Below, piece by piece: positions 1-9,034 of a stretch of DNA of 64,000 nucleotides. The translations under genes were made by a program, and so were the position numbers. Within the stretch, counting starts at the first letter, position 1. Each line of letters opens with the position of its first letter. Origin of the DNA: Paraconiothyrium sp. Pb-2020 (lineage: Eukaryota > Ascomycota > Dothideomycetes > Pleosporales > Didymosphaeriaceae). The stretch is taken from NCBI GenBank assembly GCA_022419385.1, contig JAJUBI010000001.1, positions 372,001 through 436,000 of the forward strand, given 5' to 3'. Below the pieces are notes generated by a model. That model was not told the origin of the DNA. It did not search any database and was given only the letters and a program-made list of their open reading frames with translations.

Positions 1-1
1 A

Positions 2-2281
2 TTTATTGAGTGGCTCGAGGACACTAAGGTTTCTAATAGTGGTATATATTGGGTAGCTGGTAAACCGGGCTCCGGCAAGTCCACGTTGATGAAGTATATA
101 TGCGACAACCCTCGCACGGAAACCGCTCTGCACAACTGGTCCTCTGGACAAGCCTTGATGACGGCTTCATTCTTTTTTTGGCACTATGGTACACGAAAAC
201 AGAAATCTCTGGAGGGTCTATTGCAGACCTTGCTGTACGAGATCTTGAAGAGATTTCCAGATACGATCTCGCTCGCAGTACCAATGCGGTGGAACAACTC
301 CGTGCAAGATCCCTGGACCCGGTCTGAGCTCCTCCAAGCTTTCCACGACCTCAAAGGGGGTTTGAAAACTTCTACATGTTGCTGTTTCTTTATCGATGGG
401 CTGGACGAGTACACTGGCAATCATGAAGAAGTACTAGAGGTTATAAACGTACTTGCATCCATGAAGAACACCAAGATATGTGTTGCCAGTCGGCCATGGC
501 CGATTTTTCAAACATCGCTCGGTGGCAATGAAAGCCGCACACTTCATGTGCAAGACCTTACCAAAGACGACATCGCGGTATACGCCCAGACTCGGCTTGC
601 AGAAGATCCAGTATTTGTAGCGGCCAGTCGCGTGGATGAACGTTACGTTGGTCTAGTCAGTGAGATTGTGGATAAATCTCAGGGCGTATTCCTTTGGGTT
701 TTCCTCGTTATCCGTTCGCTTTTGGAAGGCATTACCAATGAGGACACAATGAAATCTCTACAACGAAGACTTCGAATGATGCCGAAGGACTTAGATGAGT
801 TTTTCAAACACATACTCGATGACATCGATGAGGTATACCAGGTGCAAATGGCCCGCACGATATTGATTAGTCTTCTGGGTGATGAACCCCATTTTCTACT
901 CATTTATTGGTTTCTTGATGAGCTCGAAGAGAATCCAAATTGCGTACTGGATATGCCAGTATACAAAAGGATGCGCAGCAGCGTATTTGTTATGCAGTCG
1001 AAAATGGAAACACGGCTAGCAGCACGCACAAAAGGGTTGTTGGAGGTACAGAAAACTCAGTACATTGGCTTCAACATGCGCAAGGTTACCTTTCTGCATC
1101 GTACAGTAGCAGACTTCTTACGCCACTACGCGGTGCAGGGATTCTTTGACCGCTTGGCTGGCCCTTCGTTCCACCCCGAGACATCAATGTGTCATGTTTT
1201 ACTAGGCCTCCTAAAACTGGTGCCCCGCACTTACATCTCCAGAGACACTCTGAAAGAATTGGCCATCGATATTATAGGTAACGCGCATCGCGTCGAGTTA
1301 GATTTGGCCTCTCCGTTGACTGAATTGCTCGATCAGCTCGAAAACATAGTCAGCCATGATGAAAGCTCTGAACCACGTCCAAACGAATCCATGCTCTATC
1401 CTGTTAATTCGATGCTTCCAATAGACGATATCTGGTTTCTGTCATCCACTTCAGCTGTTGTGGAAGTTTCAGCACCCATACAGCAACGGTCATGGACCTT
1501 CCTTGATCTCTGTGTCCAAGGAAATCTGTGCTTATACGTGGCGGAAAAGATTGCATCCAATCCCTCCTGCGTCCTTAGCTCACACAGTCCATCTCTTCTG
1601 TCACGCATTCAGACAGGGCGTCAAGGCTTTGCAAGTCACGATACTGCTGCCATGGCTTGCACCTTGCTCGATGCTGGGGTCGATCCTAGTGCCCCCTGTG
1701 ACTTCAAGAGCTCTATCACTGTTTGGAGCCAGGTTTTCACTCAAATACAAGATACAATCCAGGGTATCGATGCAAGGGATCCAAAGCTTGATCCGTATAG
1801 CTCGGCTGAGACTAGCTGCCGAAAGATAGCATGCATGATGCTCGAAAAAGGTGCAGATTCCAACGGTGCCGAGTGGACGTCCCTAGTTGATCTGAGAGAT
1901 CGTTTGGTGGGTGATCCGGCGCTGTCTTTCCGGCTGCGTCTTATTGAGCTCTTTTTGATGAGAGGAGCGCGAGTGGACTCAAATAGATGGGGAAAGTTTA
2001 TCCATGGATTGCACGTCAGAAGGAAAGTGAACGTCTCCACGCGTCATTCCTTGGCAGCTCAAGAAGTCAAGTTGTTTCTCGAGTATGGCGCCGACCCCAA
2101 CATTCAGGTTTTAGGAATACGTCGAGGTCAAAATACTGGCATTTCGCTGGACCAGGTTATTGGGGAACTCTTTCATCCAAAAGATCAGGAAGAGCTGTTG
2201 AGTCTACTCCAGACATGCCGTAAGAAGGCCAGCACATTCTCGTCCATCAGGAGGTGGGTCATATCATGGATACCATATTAA
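2..2281 (+). CDS. NACHT-domain NLR-type protein, 5' end outside the window
   Basis: Fungal STAND/NLR protein; such proteins are NTP-driven switches in allorecognition and innate-like immunity. The frame is open from base 2, and the Walker A loop GKPGSGKST lies at 59-85, so the first Met at 86 is not the true start. Walker B (FFIDGLDEY) is at 386-412. The helical NACHT tail follows, then a C-terminal region with degenerate ankyrin-like stretches (LLDAGVDPSAP near 1660, LEKGADSNG near 1840, MRGARVDSN near 1960, LEYGADPN near 2080). About 760 residues are visible with a natural TAA stop. The N-terminal effector domain (HET, PNP, lipase-like and so on) lies left of the window and cannot be named. 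A related fragment lies 1.2 kb downstream and a HET gene 1.7 kb downstream, so this looks like an incompatibility-type neighbourhood. Confidence 0.9.
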   Translation, partial: FIEWLEDTKVSNSGIYWVAGKPGSGKSTLMKYICDNPRTETALHNWSSGQALMTASFFFWHYGTRKQKSLEGLLQTLLYEILKRFPDTISLAVPMRWNNSVQDPWTRSELLQAFHDLKGGLKTSTCCCFFIDGLDEYTGNHEEVLEVINVLASMKNTKICVASRPWPIFQTSLGGNESRTLHVQDLTKDDIAVYAQTRLAEDPVFVAASRVDERYVGLVSEIVDKSQGVFLWVFLVIRSLLEGITNEDTMKSLQRRLRMMPKDLDEFFKHILDDIDEVYQVQMARTILISLLGDEPHFLLIYWFLDELEENPNCVLDMPVYKRMRSSVFVMQSKMETRLAARTKGLLEVQKTQYIGFNMRKVTFLHRTVADFLRHYAVQGFFDRLAGPSFHPETSMCHVLLGLLKLVPRTYISRDTLKELAIDIIGNAHRVELDLASPLTELLDQLENIVSHDESSEPRPNESMLYPVNSMLPIDDIWFLSSTSAVVEVSAPIQQRSWTFLDLCVQGNLCLYVAEKIASNPSCVLSSHSPSLLSRIQTGRQGFASHDTAAMACTLLDAGVDPSAPCDFKSSITVWSQVFTQIQDTIQGIDARDPKLDPYSSAETSCRKIACMMLEKGADSNGAEWTSLVDLRDRLVGDPALSFRLRLIELFLMRGARVDSNRWGKFIHGLHVRRKVNVSTRHSLAAQEVKLFLEYGADPNIQVLGIRRGQNTGISLDQVIGELFHPKDQEELLSLLQTCRKKASTFSSIRRWVISWIPY

Positions 2282-2758
2282 GCACTTGCAACGACTCCCC
2301 AAGATAAGCCTTGGCTATAGCAACAGCGGATTGTTCACAGGCAGCATACCACACTCAATTACGGAGCGGACCTGCGGGACTCACCCACCCAGCGACCATC
2401 AATCGCCACATCATAGGGCTTTCAGAATGAGTGAACCATGAGTAATGTGTTCCATGCAATAGAGCCAGTCGCTTGAGAAATGATAACACGGCAAGCAATC
2501 GAGTCTTGGTCGGAGAAGAGGCCTTGTAGACTATAGCCTATACCTTTAATTATTTATTTATTTACTATATTATTTAAAGATAGAATAGAAAGTTTACTGT
2601 TGGGACCCGCGGGTCGTGCTTGACCCAACAAAAAATCATCGCACACACACACAAATATTATATGCATGGCCAACATTGTCCATAGAAATCTCCACGACTA
2701 CGACCCACCACAGTGCCACAACGCCTGACGAAGACGCCATCGTCGAAAATCGCAGAAC
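2282..2758. other. intergenic, AT-rich patch
   Basis: No supportable gene. It contains an AT-rich patch around 2540-2595 made of TTTATTTATT-like runs and a short CA-dinucleotide run near 2641. It is probably the 3' flank of the NLR gene. Confidence 0.5.
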
Positions 2759-3202
2759 ATGCCTTGTGCTTATGAAGGGCTCAGCCGACAGGAATGGGAT
2801 GACGCTGGTGACCGTTTCGCAGCCTCTATGGATCGTCTACTCAACATGCGCCTCGTACAACTTTCTCCTAAGAACGGACTCTCTCAATTATCGGACTTTG
2901 AACGCTACACTGGTATATCAGACCCTAAGCCTGTGATACGTCTCGTTCGCGTTGTCTCAGATGAAGGGACCAACATGGAAATGATCGAGGTCGCCGAAAT
3001 TCCAAAAGACACTCTAGGGCGGCCTTTTGCGCCATCTCGATATATGTCATGCCTTCTGAAAGGCCTGGTGAAGGAGAGTAAGACCCTCATTATCGGACCG
3101 CAAGTTGATTGGAACGGTGTCCCGGCACGTGTCCGAACAGTGCTTGCATTGAACAAAAGAAATCCCTCGCCGTCTGCTGATTTCAACACACAAGCACCAT
3201 AA
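2759..3202 (+). CDS. hypothetical ORF, 147 aa, between NLR gene and NLR remnant
   Basis: A single-exon ORF with ATG start and TAA stop, encoding a soluble 147-residue product with no signal peptide or membrane segment. No family is recognised. Composition is protein-like (mixed charge, few low-complexity runs), and the middle reads as alternating hydrophobic and charged residues typical of a small globular domain. It sits between an NLR gene and a decayed NLR fragment, so it may itself be a leftover exon of a degenerated gene. The reverse strand has a 140-aa overlapping ORF that looks less protein-like. Confidence 0.35.
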   Translation: MPCAYEGLSRQEWDDAGDRFAASMDRLLNMRLVQLSPKNGLSQLSDFERYTGISDPKPVIRLVRVVSDEGTNMEMIEVAEIPKDTLGRPFAPSRYMSCLLKGLVKESKTLIIGPQVDWNGVPARVRTVLALNKRNPSPSADFNTQAP

Positions 3203-3468
3203 CATACTAAGAGGCGACTGACGAAGGCAAACTGGAAGCTGAGGTGTCGCCCAACTCTCGACATGGCTGCGGATATATCGGTACTGCAACGCCGACAGCG
3301 GCGTATCCTGTCAAAATCAATGAGCATTGTGGAAGGCCAGCAGCTGGGTCAGCTCGTGTGAGGACTAATGCATGATTTTGTCAGTTATTCAAGAAAAGGG
3401 GCTGCAGCCTCTGCAACAGCTGCTAATGCATATCCAGTGGATGTAGCGCAAACGGATGATGATGCGGG

Positions 3469-3663
3469 GTCCCAGACCGTTGCATCTCTAGCAAAACTCG
3501 TCAGGACTTGGTTTTCGAGCTGCATTATTACGCGCATCGGGTCAAGCTGGACCTAGCCTCGCCATTGTCCGCATTGATCCATCAGCAAAACCCGAATTTC
3601 GACGAAAGTGAAAGCTTCGAGGATCCCCCACAGCGACTGTTGCTCCGTACTGTTGCGTTGTAG
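3469..3663 (+). pseudogene. NLR gene fragment (decayed paralogue of the upstream NACHT gene)
   Basis: In this frame the DNA encodes VPDRCISSKTRQDLVFELHY followed by AHRVKLDLASPLSALIHQ. It aligns with the upstream NLR at about 1225-1340, which reads VPRTYISRDTLKELAIDIIG then AHRVELDLASPLTELLDQ. The core AHRV.LDLASPL..L matches at both protein and DNA level. The fragment has an in-frame TGA just before it (3460-3462) and ends at a TAG (3661-3663), with no NACHT core nearby. It is best read as a relic of a tandem NLR copy. This is direct within-window homology, not a database result. Confidence 0.75.
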
Positions 3664-4007
3664 ACTCAAACCAAGGACATACGGCTGCTTTCTTCCACGT
3701 TGACTGCAAAGGAGGACTGGGAACTCATACAGCGAAGGCTGCAAAACAATAAGCAAAGCAGCGCAGTTTCGCATATATGAAAATAGGTCTTATCATAGGG
3801 CGCTGAATGAAGCGATCCAGGAATTACAGATTAAGATGGGGGTACCTTTGCCTTTGAATTCAATCATTATTATGCACCCGGAAGCATCTAATGTCTGTTT
3901 GATGGAGGTTATATAGAATCGAGTCCTCTCGTCCTGGTGCAAATGTTACCTACCTTTATTCGCAGCTCTGTGGAGCGATTGTCCACCATTCTTTATTCCA
4001 CATCCGG
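3664..4007. other. intergenic, nothing recognised
   Basis: About 340 bp between the NLR relic and the 3' end of the HET gene. Short ORFs here do not look coding. It may hold further unrecognisable NLR relic sequence. Confidence 0.45.
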
Positions 4008-6359
4008 TTAACCAAGCCAGAAGCCCCGATAACAGGCGTCACACCCCGGCCAGAGTTTCACGAGCTCGTCTTCAGAGAACAAAATTTTAGCCACTCCGAT
4101 ACGCCTCGCAACACCGTTACTCCACGTCAACATCAACAGGTGCAGCCAGACACGGCGGGCGTCCATGCCGTCGATGCACGTAGGTACCGCCGAGACGAGA
4201 AGAAAGTCATACTTTACATCGTGGTCCACGGACTTGAAGAGCGCATCCTGAGCAATAGAGAAGGGCTGTACGTATGTGCGGCTTTCCGAGGTTGAGTGAC
4301 CAAACTGCAACGAGGACCCTGGTTTTCTGCTGTTGGAGTCCGGTTGTACGTATGTCTGCGAACGCGGAAGCTTCAGTAAAATGCCTTCCACGTACAGAAA
4401 GCCTTGATGTGTTTTTGGTAGGTTAACCTTCTCTGTATCGAAAAGAGTCTTGGTCGTCGACTTATAGAGTGTTTGCAGACGCTCTATCATTGCCACGCCA
4501 CTTCCACTGCGTGTTGTGGATACGTCTTTAGACTCGTACTCAATCCGATTGTCCAGAAGCCAGATTGCTAGAGGTGGCTGAGCGCGTCTACAGTAGTCAT
4601 CGAACCTATCCTCAATGATGACGGGATTCTCCAGATGCCACGATGCCCACGACCAACTCGGAAAGCGGTCAGTTTCACGTCAGCAAAGAGGTTCCAAAGA
4701 GCTACAAGTCCATAGTAGAGCACTCCAGAAGTAATCCAGCAGTAGACCAAAGAGAAAGCCACTAGGTAGGATTTTCTCTTCTTTCAACAATGTCAGGACT
4801 CCAGAGACTGCGTCCAGCGTGTCTTCTTCGTTCGTCAAGTCCCTGTTGTTGTACTCTCTCATCACTAAATGAAAAGCCTCCAACGGCATACCTTGCCGTA
4901 CGTCAGGGCCTTTGAGGGGGTTGACGAGCGCACGATGTTGAATGTTTGCTCGCGAGCGTCGTGCGATGTCCAATCGAGGTATCCTCCTTCTTTCATCACT
5001 GTCGTCTCCGTCCTCAGACATTGACATCTCATTACAGGTAAAATAAAATTGGTTACGGCCAAAGTAGATACAGCGGTGAGAGAGCAGTCCTTCTTGATAT
5101 GTCCAGCCTCGCGTCATCCAGATAGACCGATCAAGCTCCTCTTTTAACGCCGGCAAGAAAGAGAGGTACCGAATGGCGCCTTGATGGTACACCGCTATCT
5201 GCCTCTTGTGGCCTACACTGCGCCCAACCCTACAAAGGCCAGAGGAAGAACTTGAAGACCCAAGCGCCACGATAGTTGCATAAGCTCCCCGATAGATACG
5301 ATCCATAATCTCGATCTGACTGGCCTTGTCCTCTGGATTGGATTGGTCGATACACACACTATCCACCCATAAATAGGTGAATCCGAGCTTCCGGGTAACT
5401 CTCACAGCATGTTCGATGGTCTTTGGGAGCGCCAACGCCAGCGGAAAAGGAAGAGTTTGGGCGGCGACTGGAAAATGAGGTTGGCTTGTTGAACCCCATA
5501 CATAGCTCAAAGCAAGGTAAGCACTATCTTTCGGCAGTCGTACAATTGATCTTTGCTTTACGTCAATAACACGCATAGTTCGTAGACTTTCTGACCAGTC
5601 CGGGCGACATGTAGGATGTGATGCGGAACAGGTCCTGAGCCAACGTCGAATGCGCCGACAATCGGGGTGTTGTTCAACCCGCCGTACAGCCGGAAGCCCT
5701 CGCTTGGGGAGGTCAGCCATGATGACCCTTTTAATCTCTTGACAGTTGGTACTGGAGTCCGTACGGCCAGTCTCATCCAAGATTCCGAAGTCTGTGATAT
5801 CGTGCTGCTTGAAGCCTGATTGAGATAGACCCAATCTGTTACTGCAAAGATTCAAGAAATTGCAGCACCAGCATATATCCACGAGTGGATGGTCCTTATC
5901 ACGTCCTAGGCGTTTCATGAAAATGGCAATGTTTGGCTCCATACTGCCTTCATATTTCGGAACGATGCGGTCGCGTTCGTCGCCCACGAATTGCCACCGA
6001 GAGCTGATGGAATGAATACCAAGTTCGATGCAGCGAGAGCAGCGACCATTGAGCTCTAGCCCTCCGAAAAAGTCGGCTTGAGATTCTTCATCAATTTCGC
6101 GCAACGCTGAAAACGGTGAGGTTGAACGAGGGGACAATGCAGCGATGGGCCTCGCAGCTGGTGGGCACCGTTGGTGAATACGAAGGACACCGCTGATATC
6201 GCGTACGCAATCATGCATGTATAGGTTGCATTTGTATCCAATCACCAGGCCTGTAGAACTTCCATCGTGGCTGAACACGTTGTGGCTGAGCGGCATTAGC
6301 GAGCATGCACCCACAATACCCCAAGAGTTGGGCACACCCTGCTCTGTATTTGAATCCAT
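4008..6359 (-). CDS. HET-domain (heterokaryon incompatibility) protein interrupted by an in-frame TGA
   Basis: HET proteins trigger incompatibility cell death in filamentous fungi. The ATG at 6359 opens a 559-residue frame with the HET hallmarks in order: YLALSYVWG, the LGFTYLWVDSVCIDQ block, IYRGAYATIVAL, and RGWTYQEGLLS about 90 residues later. The frame stops at TGA 4680-4682. The same frame then continues without another stop to 4008, and its first residues give the conserved HET-family FPSWSWASW motif a few codons past the stop. No GT-AG intron removes the stop while keeping both flanking motifs. So this is either a nonsense pseudogene (CGA to TGA would suffice), a truncated but expressed HET protein, or stop readthrough. 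The full frame spans 784 codon positions. It is convergent with the NLR gene and relic. Confidence 0.85.
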
Positions 6360-6486
6360 GGTTGGTTTGGCTATAATGACGCATGACGGCTATAAGAGGT
6401 GCAAAATGAGAAATGTACTGGTTTCTACATCCGCAGGATCTCGACACGAATGGCCATCAGTCAGCTTTTCTATGTGCACGCAACTC

Positions 6487-7671
6487 TTAACAACTTGGCG
6501 GATATGACCAGCATAATTCTGCTGGCGTGCATGGGTTTCCAGTCCCATTGTAATCGAACGCCACTTCCGGGAACGCCTCCTGCACCTCTGTAGAACCGCT
6601 CAATACACCCTCACCCTTCCCCAGAAGCAGCCCAAAAAAGGCGGACACAATCGTTCTGGACACCTGTAAGAACCTTTCTGCTGTTATAGCATCCCCTCCT
6701 CCGGCAATGCCGTTCGCCTGCTTCAAGAAGATAAGATCGGAGAAGTCGGTGTGGTTAGACTGGCCTAAGATCCGAATGCCTTTGACCCAAGAGGATTGGT
6801 ATGACTCAAAGACAGCCCAAGATGGGTCTCTATAACGGCTGCTGCCAAGTAATAGAGTAGGTTCACGGACATCAACCCAGGAAGAGTTTGTTGCCCCGAT
6901 CCCGAAGAATGAGCCGTCGAGATTGATCGCTCCGAGGAATTCCTTGCCTCGCGAAGCAGTGCGGTTTCTCTCCACGAGAAGTTGACTCACAGCTGCGCTT
7001 CCACCAAGTGAATGTCCGAAAAAAGCGAAACGCTTCAAGTCAAGCGGTATGCCTAGCTTCTTTGAGATTTCCGGTAGCGCGTCAAGAATGGCGGAGTTGT
7101 CAGTGAGGCGATAGGCGTGAGCAGCATCGATTACAGGCCTGCACGGGCTCCAGGTTACATCGTGGCCCGTGAAAGCAGTTCCGTTGGGGTATTCTATGTA
7201 TGGCGCCTCCCATGGATGGTCAACAGTTACGACCGAATATCCTCTGCTCGTGATTTCTGAGATCAGACCGGTGAAAAAGCGCGATGGCGGGCCGGCAAAG
7301 GCTGGTCCAAAGAGCAGCGTTGGAAGATGCAACTTGTCGTGTTCTTTCCGCGAGAGAGGCTTCGCCTTCAGAGCAAGGTTAGCGGTGATGCTGCCGAAGG
7401 TCCCATTGGGCAGCCCGTAGTACGTATCGTAGGTTGCGCTTAGGCCGTCCCAGATGTATTTTTGCGACGGCGCATCATCGTGCGTTGGATAGTAGACATT
7501 GAACAATAGCGACAGGCTGACGTTCCCGGGCGCCACTGGGTCGTTCACAGTCGTATGCTTCAGCACGTAAGGCTTTGTGCCGACATTGTACGGTCCTGTG
7601 GGCGGCGGAAGACTCAGACCCGAGACGAGAACAATGAATTGAGAGAACAAGTATAACAAAGAATATAACAT
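6487..7671 (-). CDS. secreted alpha/beta hydrolase, PAF-acetylhydrolase-like
   Basis: A 394-residue single-exon protein. A hydrophobic signal peptide (about residues 1-18, ending near VSGLSLPPP) predicts secretion, and several N-x-S/T sequons (NVSL, NGTF, NRTA, NSSW, NHTD, NGTG) support that. The nucleophile elbow FGHSLGGSAA fits the GxSxG of serine hydrolases. A preceding LLFGPAFAGPPSRFFTGL segment fits the oxyanion-hole strand, and SNHTDFSD in the C-terminal part likely carries the catalytic His. The layout resembles fungal PAF-acetylhydrolase-like lipases, which cleave short acyl chains from phospholipids or similar esters. The substrate is unknown. The C-terminus ends in a Cys-containing tail (CTPAELCWSYPPSC) that may form a disulfide. 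Confidence 0.85.
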   Translation of the reverse strand: MLYSLLYLFSQFIVLVSGLSLPPPTGPYNVGTKPYVLKHTTVNDPVAPGNVSLSLLFNVYYPTHDDAPSQKYIWDGLSATYDTYYGLPNGTFGSITANLALKAKPLSRKEHDKLHLPTLLFGPAFAGPPSRFFTGLISEITSRGYSVVTVDHPWEAPYIEYPNGTAFTGHDVTWSPCRPVIDAAHAYRLTDNSAILDALPEISKKLGIPLDLKRFAFFGHSLGGSAAVSQLLVERNRTASRGKEFLGAINLDGSFFGIGATNSSWVDVREPTLLLGSSRYRDPSWAVFESYQSSWVKGIRILGQSNHTDFSDLIFLKQANGIAGGGDAITAERFLQVSRTIVSAFFGLLLGKGEGVLSGSTEVQEAFPEVAFDYNGTGNPCTPAELCWSYPPSC

Positions 7672-7890
7672 GGTTTCAGTAATACCGGATCTTCAGAAGA
7701 GTGAGGAGGCGACAGCATTTGTACTCGATAGTCAATCTCACCGTTGGCTAGACCTAATGAGGAAGCTCACAATATCAACCAATGCCCGAGGCGAATCTAC
7801 ATCCTTCCAGGACCTCGTTTCTCGCATCATGATTCCAGGCAACCGTAAACATAGCTGCTTCAACCATCTCTCAGTGTAGCCTTGTATGCC

Positions 7891-8422
7891 TCAAGCATCC
7901 TTGCCGCTCGCAATCTTCTGTGCAATGAATGAGTTTCTGGGGTTGCAAAGATTAATGATTCAATCACGGCTCACTGACCTTGTTCGCATGTACTGCCCAG
8001 TCGATAACATCAATTCCATGCTCTGGGCCAGCTTGAATCCAGGTGTCTAGGACTGGGCGTGCTACAGCTGTTCCGTCACGGAACGGAGAGGGAGCGTGGG
8101 GGTCGTATGGCAGACCAGTATCGAATTCGAATTGGGAGGTTGTGCTCATGTCTGGAAACAGTTCCTTTGGTGACTTAGCGAATTCGCGACCCTTCGGAGA
8201 TGAGTTCCATGCATCCGGGGCTGCTGCAGGGTCGACATGGGCGTTCGATCTCCGATGTGTAGGAGTGCGGGGAGAAGAGGAATCGGAGTGCTTTTGTGGT
8301 GTGGTTTCAATTGATTGTGAGCTTTTGTTCTCCTGGTCTAGCCCAAGGATCTCGATCGAAGGCGGAGATGGTGGCTTGCGTGACAAGGAGCAAGATAAGG
8401 TCTGTGGGCCGTCAGAATTCAT
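7891..8422 (-). CDS. conserved-looking hypothetical protein, Ser/Pro-rich
   Basis: ATG at 8422. Exon 1 (8422-7979) encodes 148 residues: a disordered Ser/Pro/Thr-rich N-terminal half with TPTHRRS-type basic-Ser motifs, then a more ordered segment (GLPYDPHAPSPFRDG and DTWIQAGPEHGIDVIDWAVH) that looks conserved. Without splicing the frame ends at a TGA just after AANKVSEP, but AAG|GTCAGT is a good donor. A 61-nt intron (7918-7978) ending TTGCACAG would add a short tail ending GKDA (stop 7891). The total is about 156 aa. The function is not recognised. It is divergent from the HEXXH gene at 9035, with 612 bp between the two starts. Confidence 0.6.
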
Positions 8423-9034
8423 CAGAGGACAATTAAGCGCGTTTCGTAGGTGGAAAGATGGTTTCGGCCACGTTAAGGCTCATGATACTGAGTCGCAGGT
8501 TGGGCTGTGTTAAATAGAATCTCGGGTCGGCAGACCAGGTTCACCACAGGCTGGAGCGGCACGTACCCTTATTCACCAGTGAACCAGTGAACAAAGCGTA
8601 ACAGCAAAATCAGGCGCAAATCTCATATTCACCTACACTATGCTCTGCACAAACTTACATTTCCGTGTCGTCGGCATCAAAACTGTGAACGAACGGCGTC
8701 CATAGGATATATCAGAAAGTCGTTTTCGGCAGATCCATCGCCATGGAAAGCAGGCGAAATCTTTTGCATGAGACGAGTTGAAAGCAGTTACTCTACCGCT
8801 TCCCTTGATGGAACAGCGTAACCCTCACAATGTTCTTTGAGCCTTTCCTTCCTTTGTTTGCTTGCTCGTTGCTCAAAGGCAAATACAATGCGCTGTACGA
8901 AAATCTATTTCTCTCTTTATCCTATTGTTAAGCATTCATCATCTGTACTAAGATGTGATGCTTCGCATGTTCTATGCACCCGTATCTATTCTACGCAAAT
9001 TTTCGCTTCGTTCAGACCTACATCACGTTGCCAT
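8423..9034. promoter_or_regulatory. shared upstream region of two divergent genes
   Basis: Intergenic space between two divergent starts (8422 minus, 9035 plus). The plus-strand ORF is open from 8837, so part of it is either 5' UTR or an N-terminal extension. No specific operator is identified. Confidence 0.4.

Noticed and set aside
4568..4762. 64-aa alternative frame at the HET stop, possibly reached by a 49-nt intron
   Set aside because: Splicing at GTAGCT...CCGAG would enter this frame but destroy the conserved PSWSW motif and end after some 40 codons; the in-frame TGA explanation fits better.
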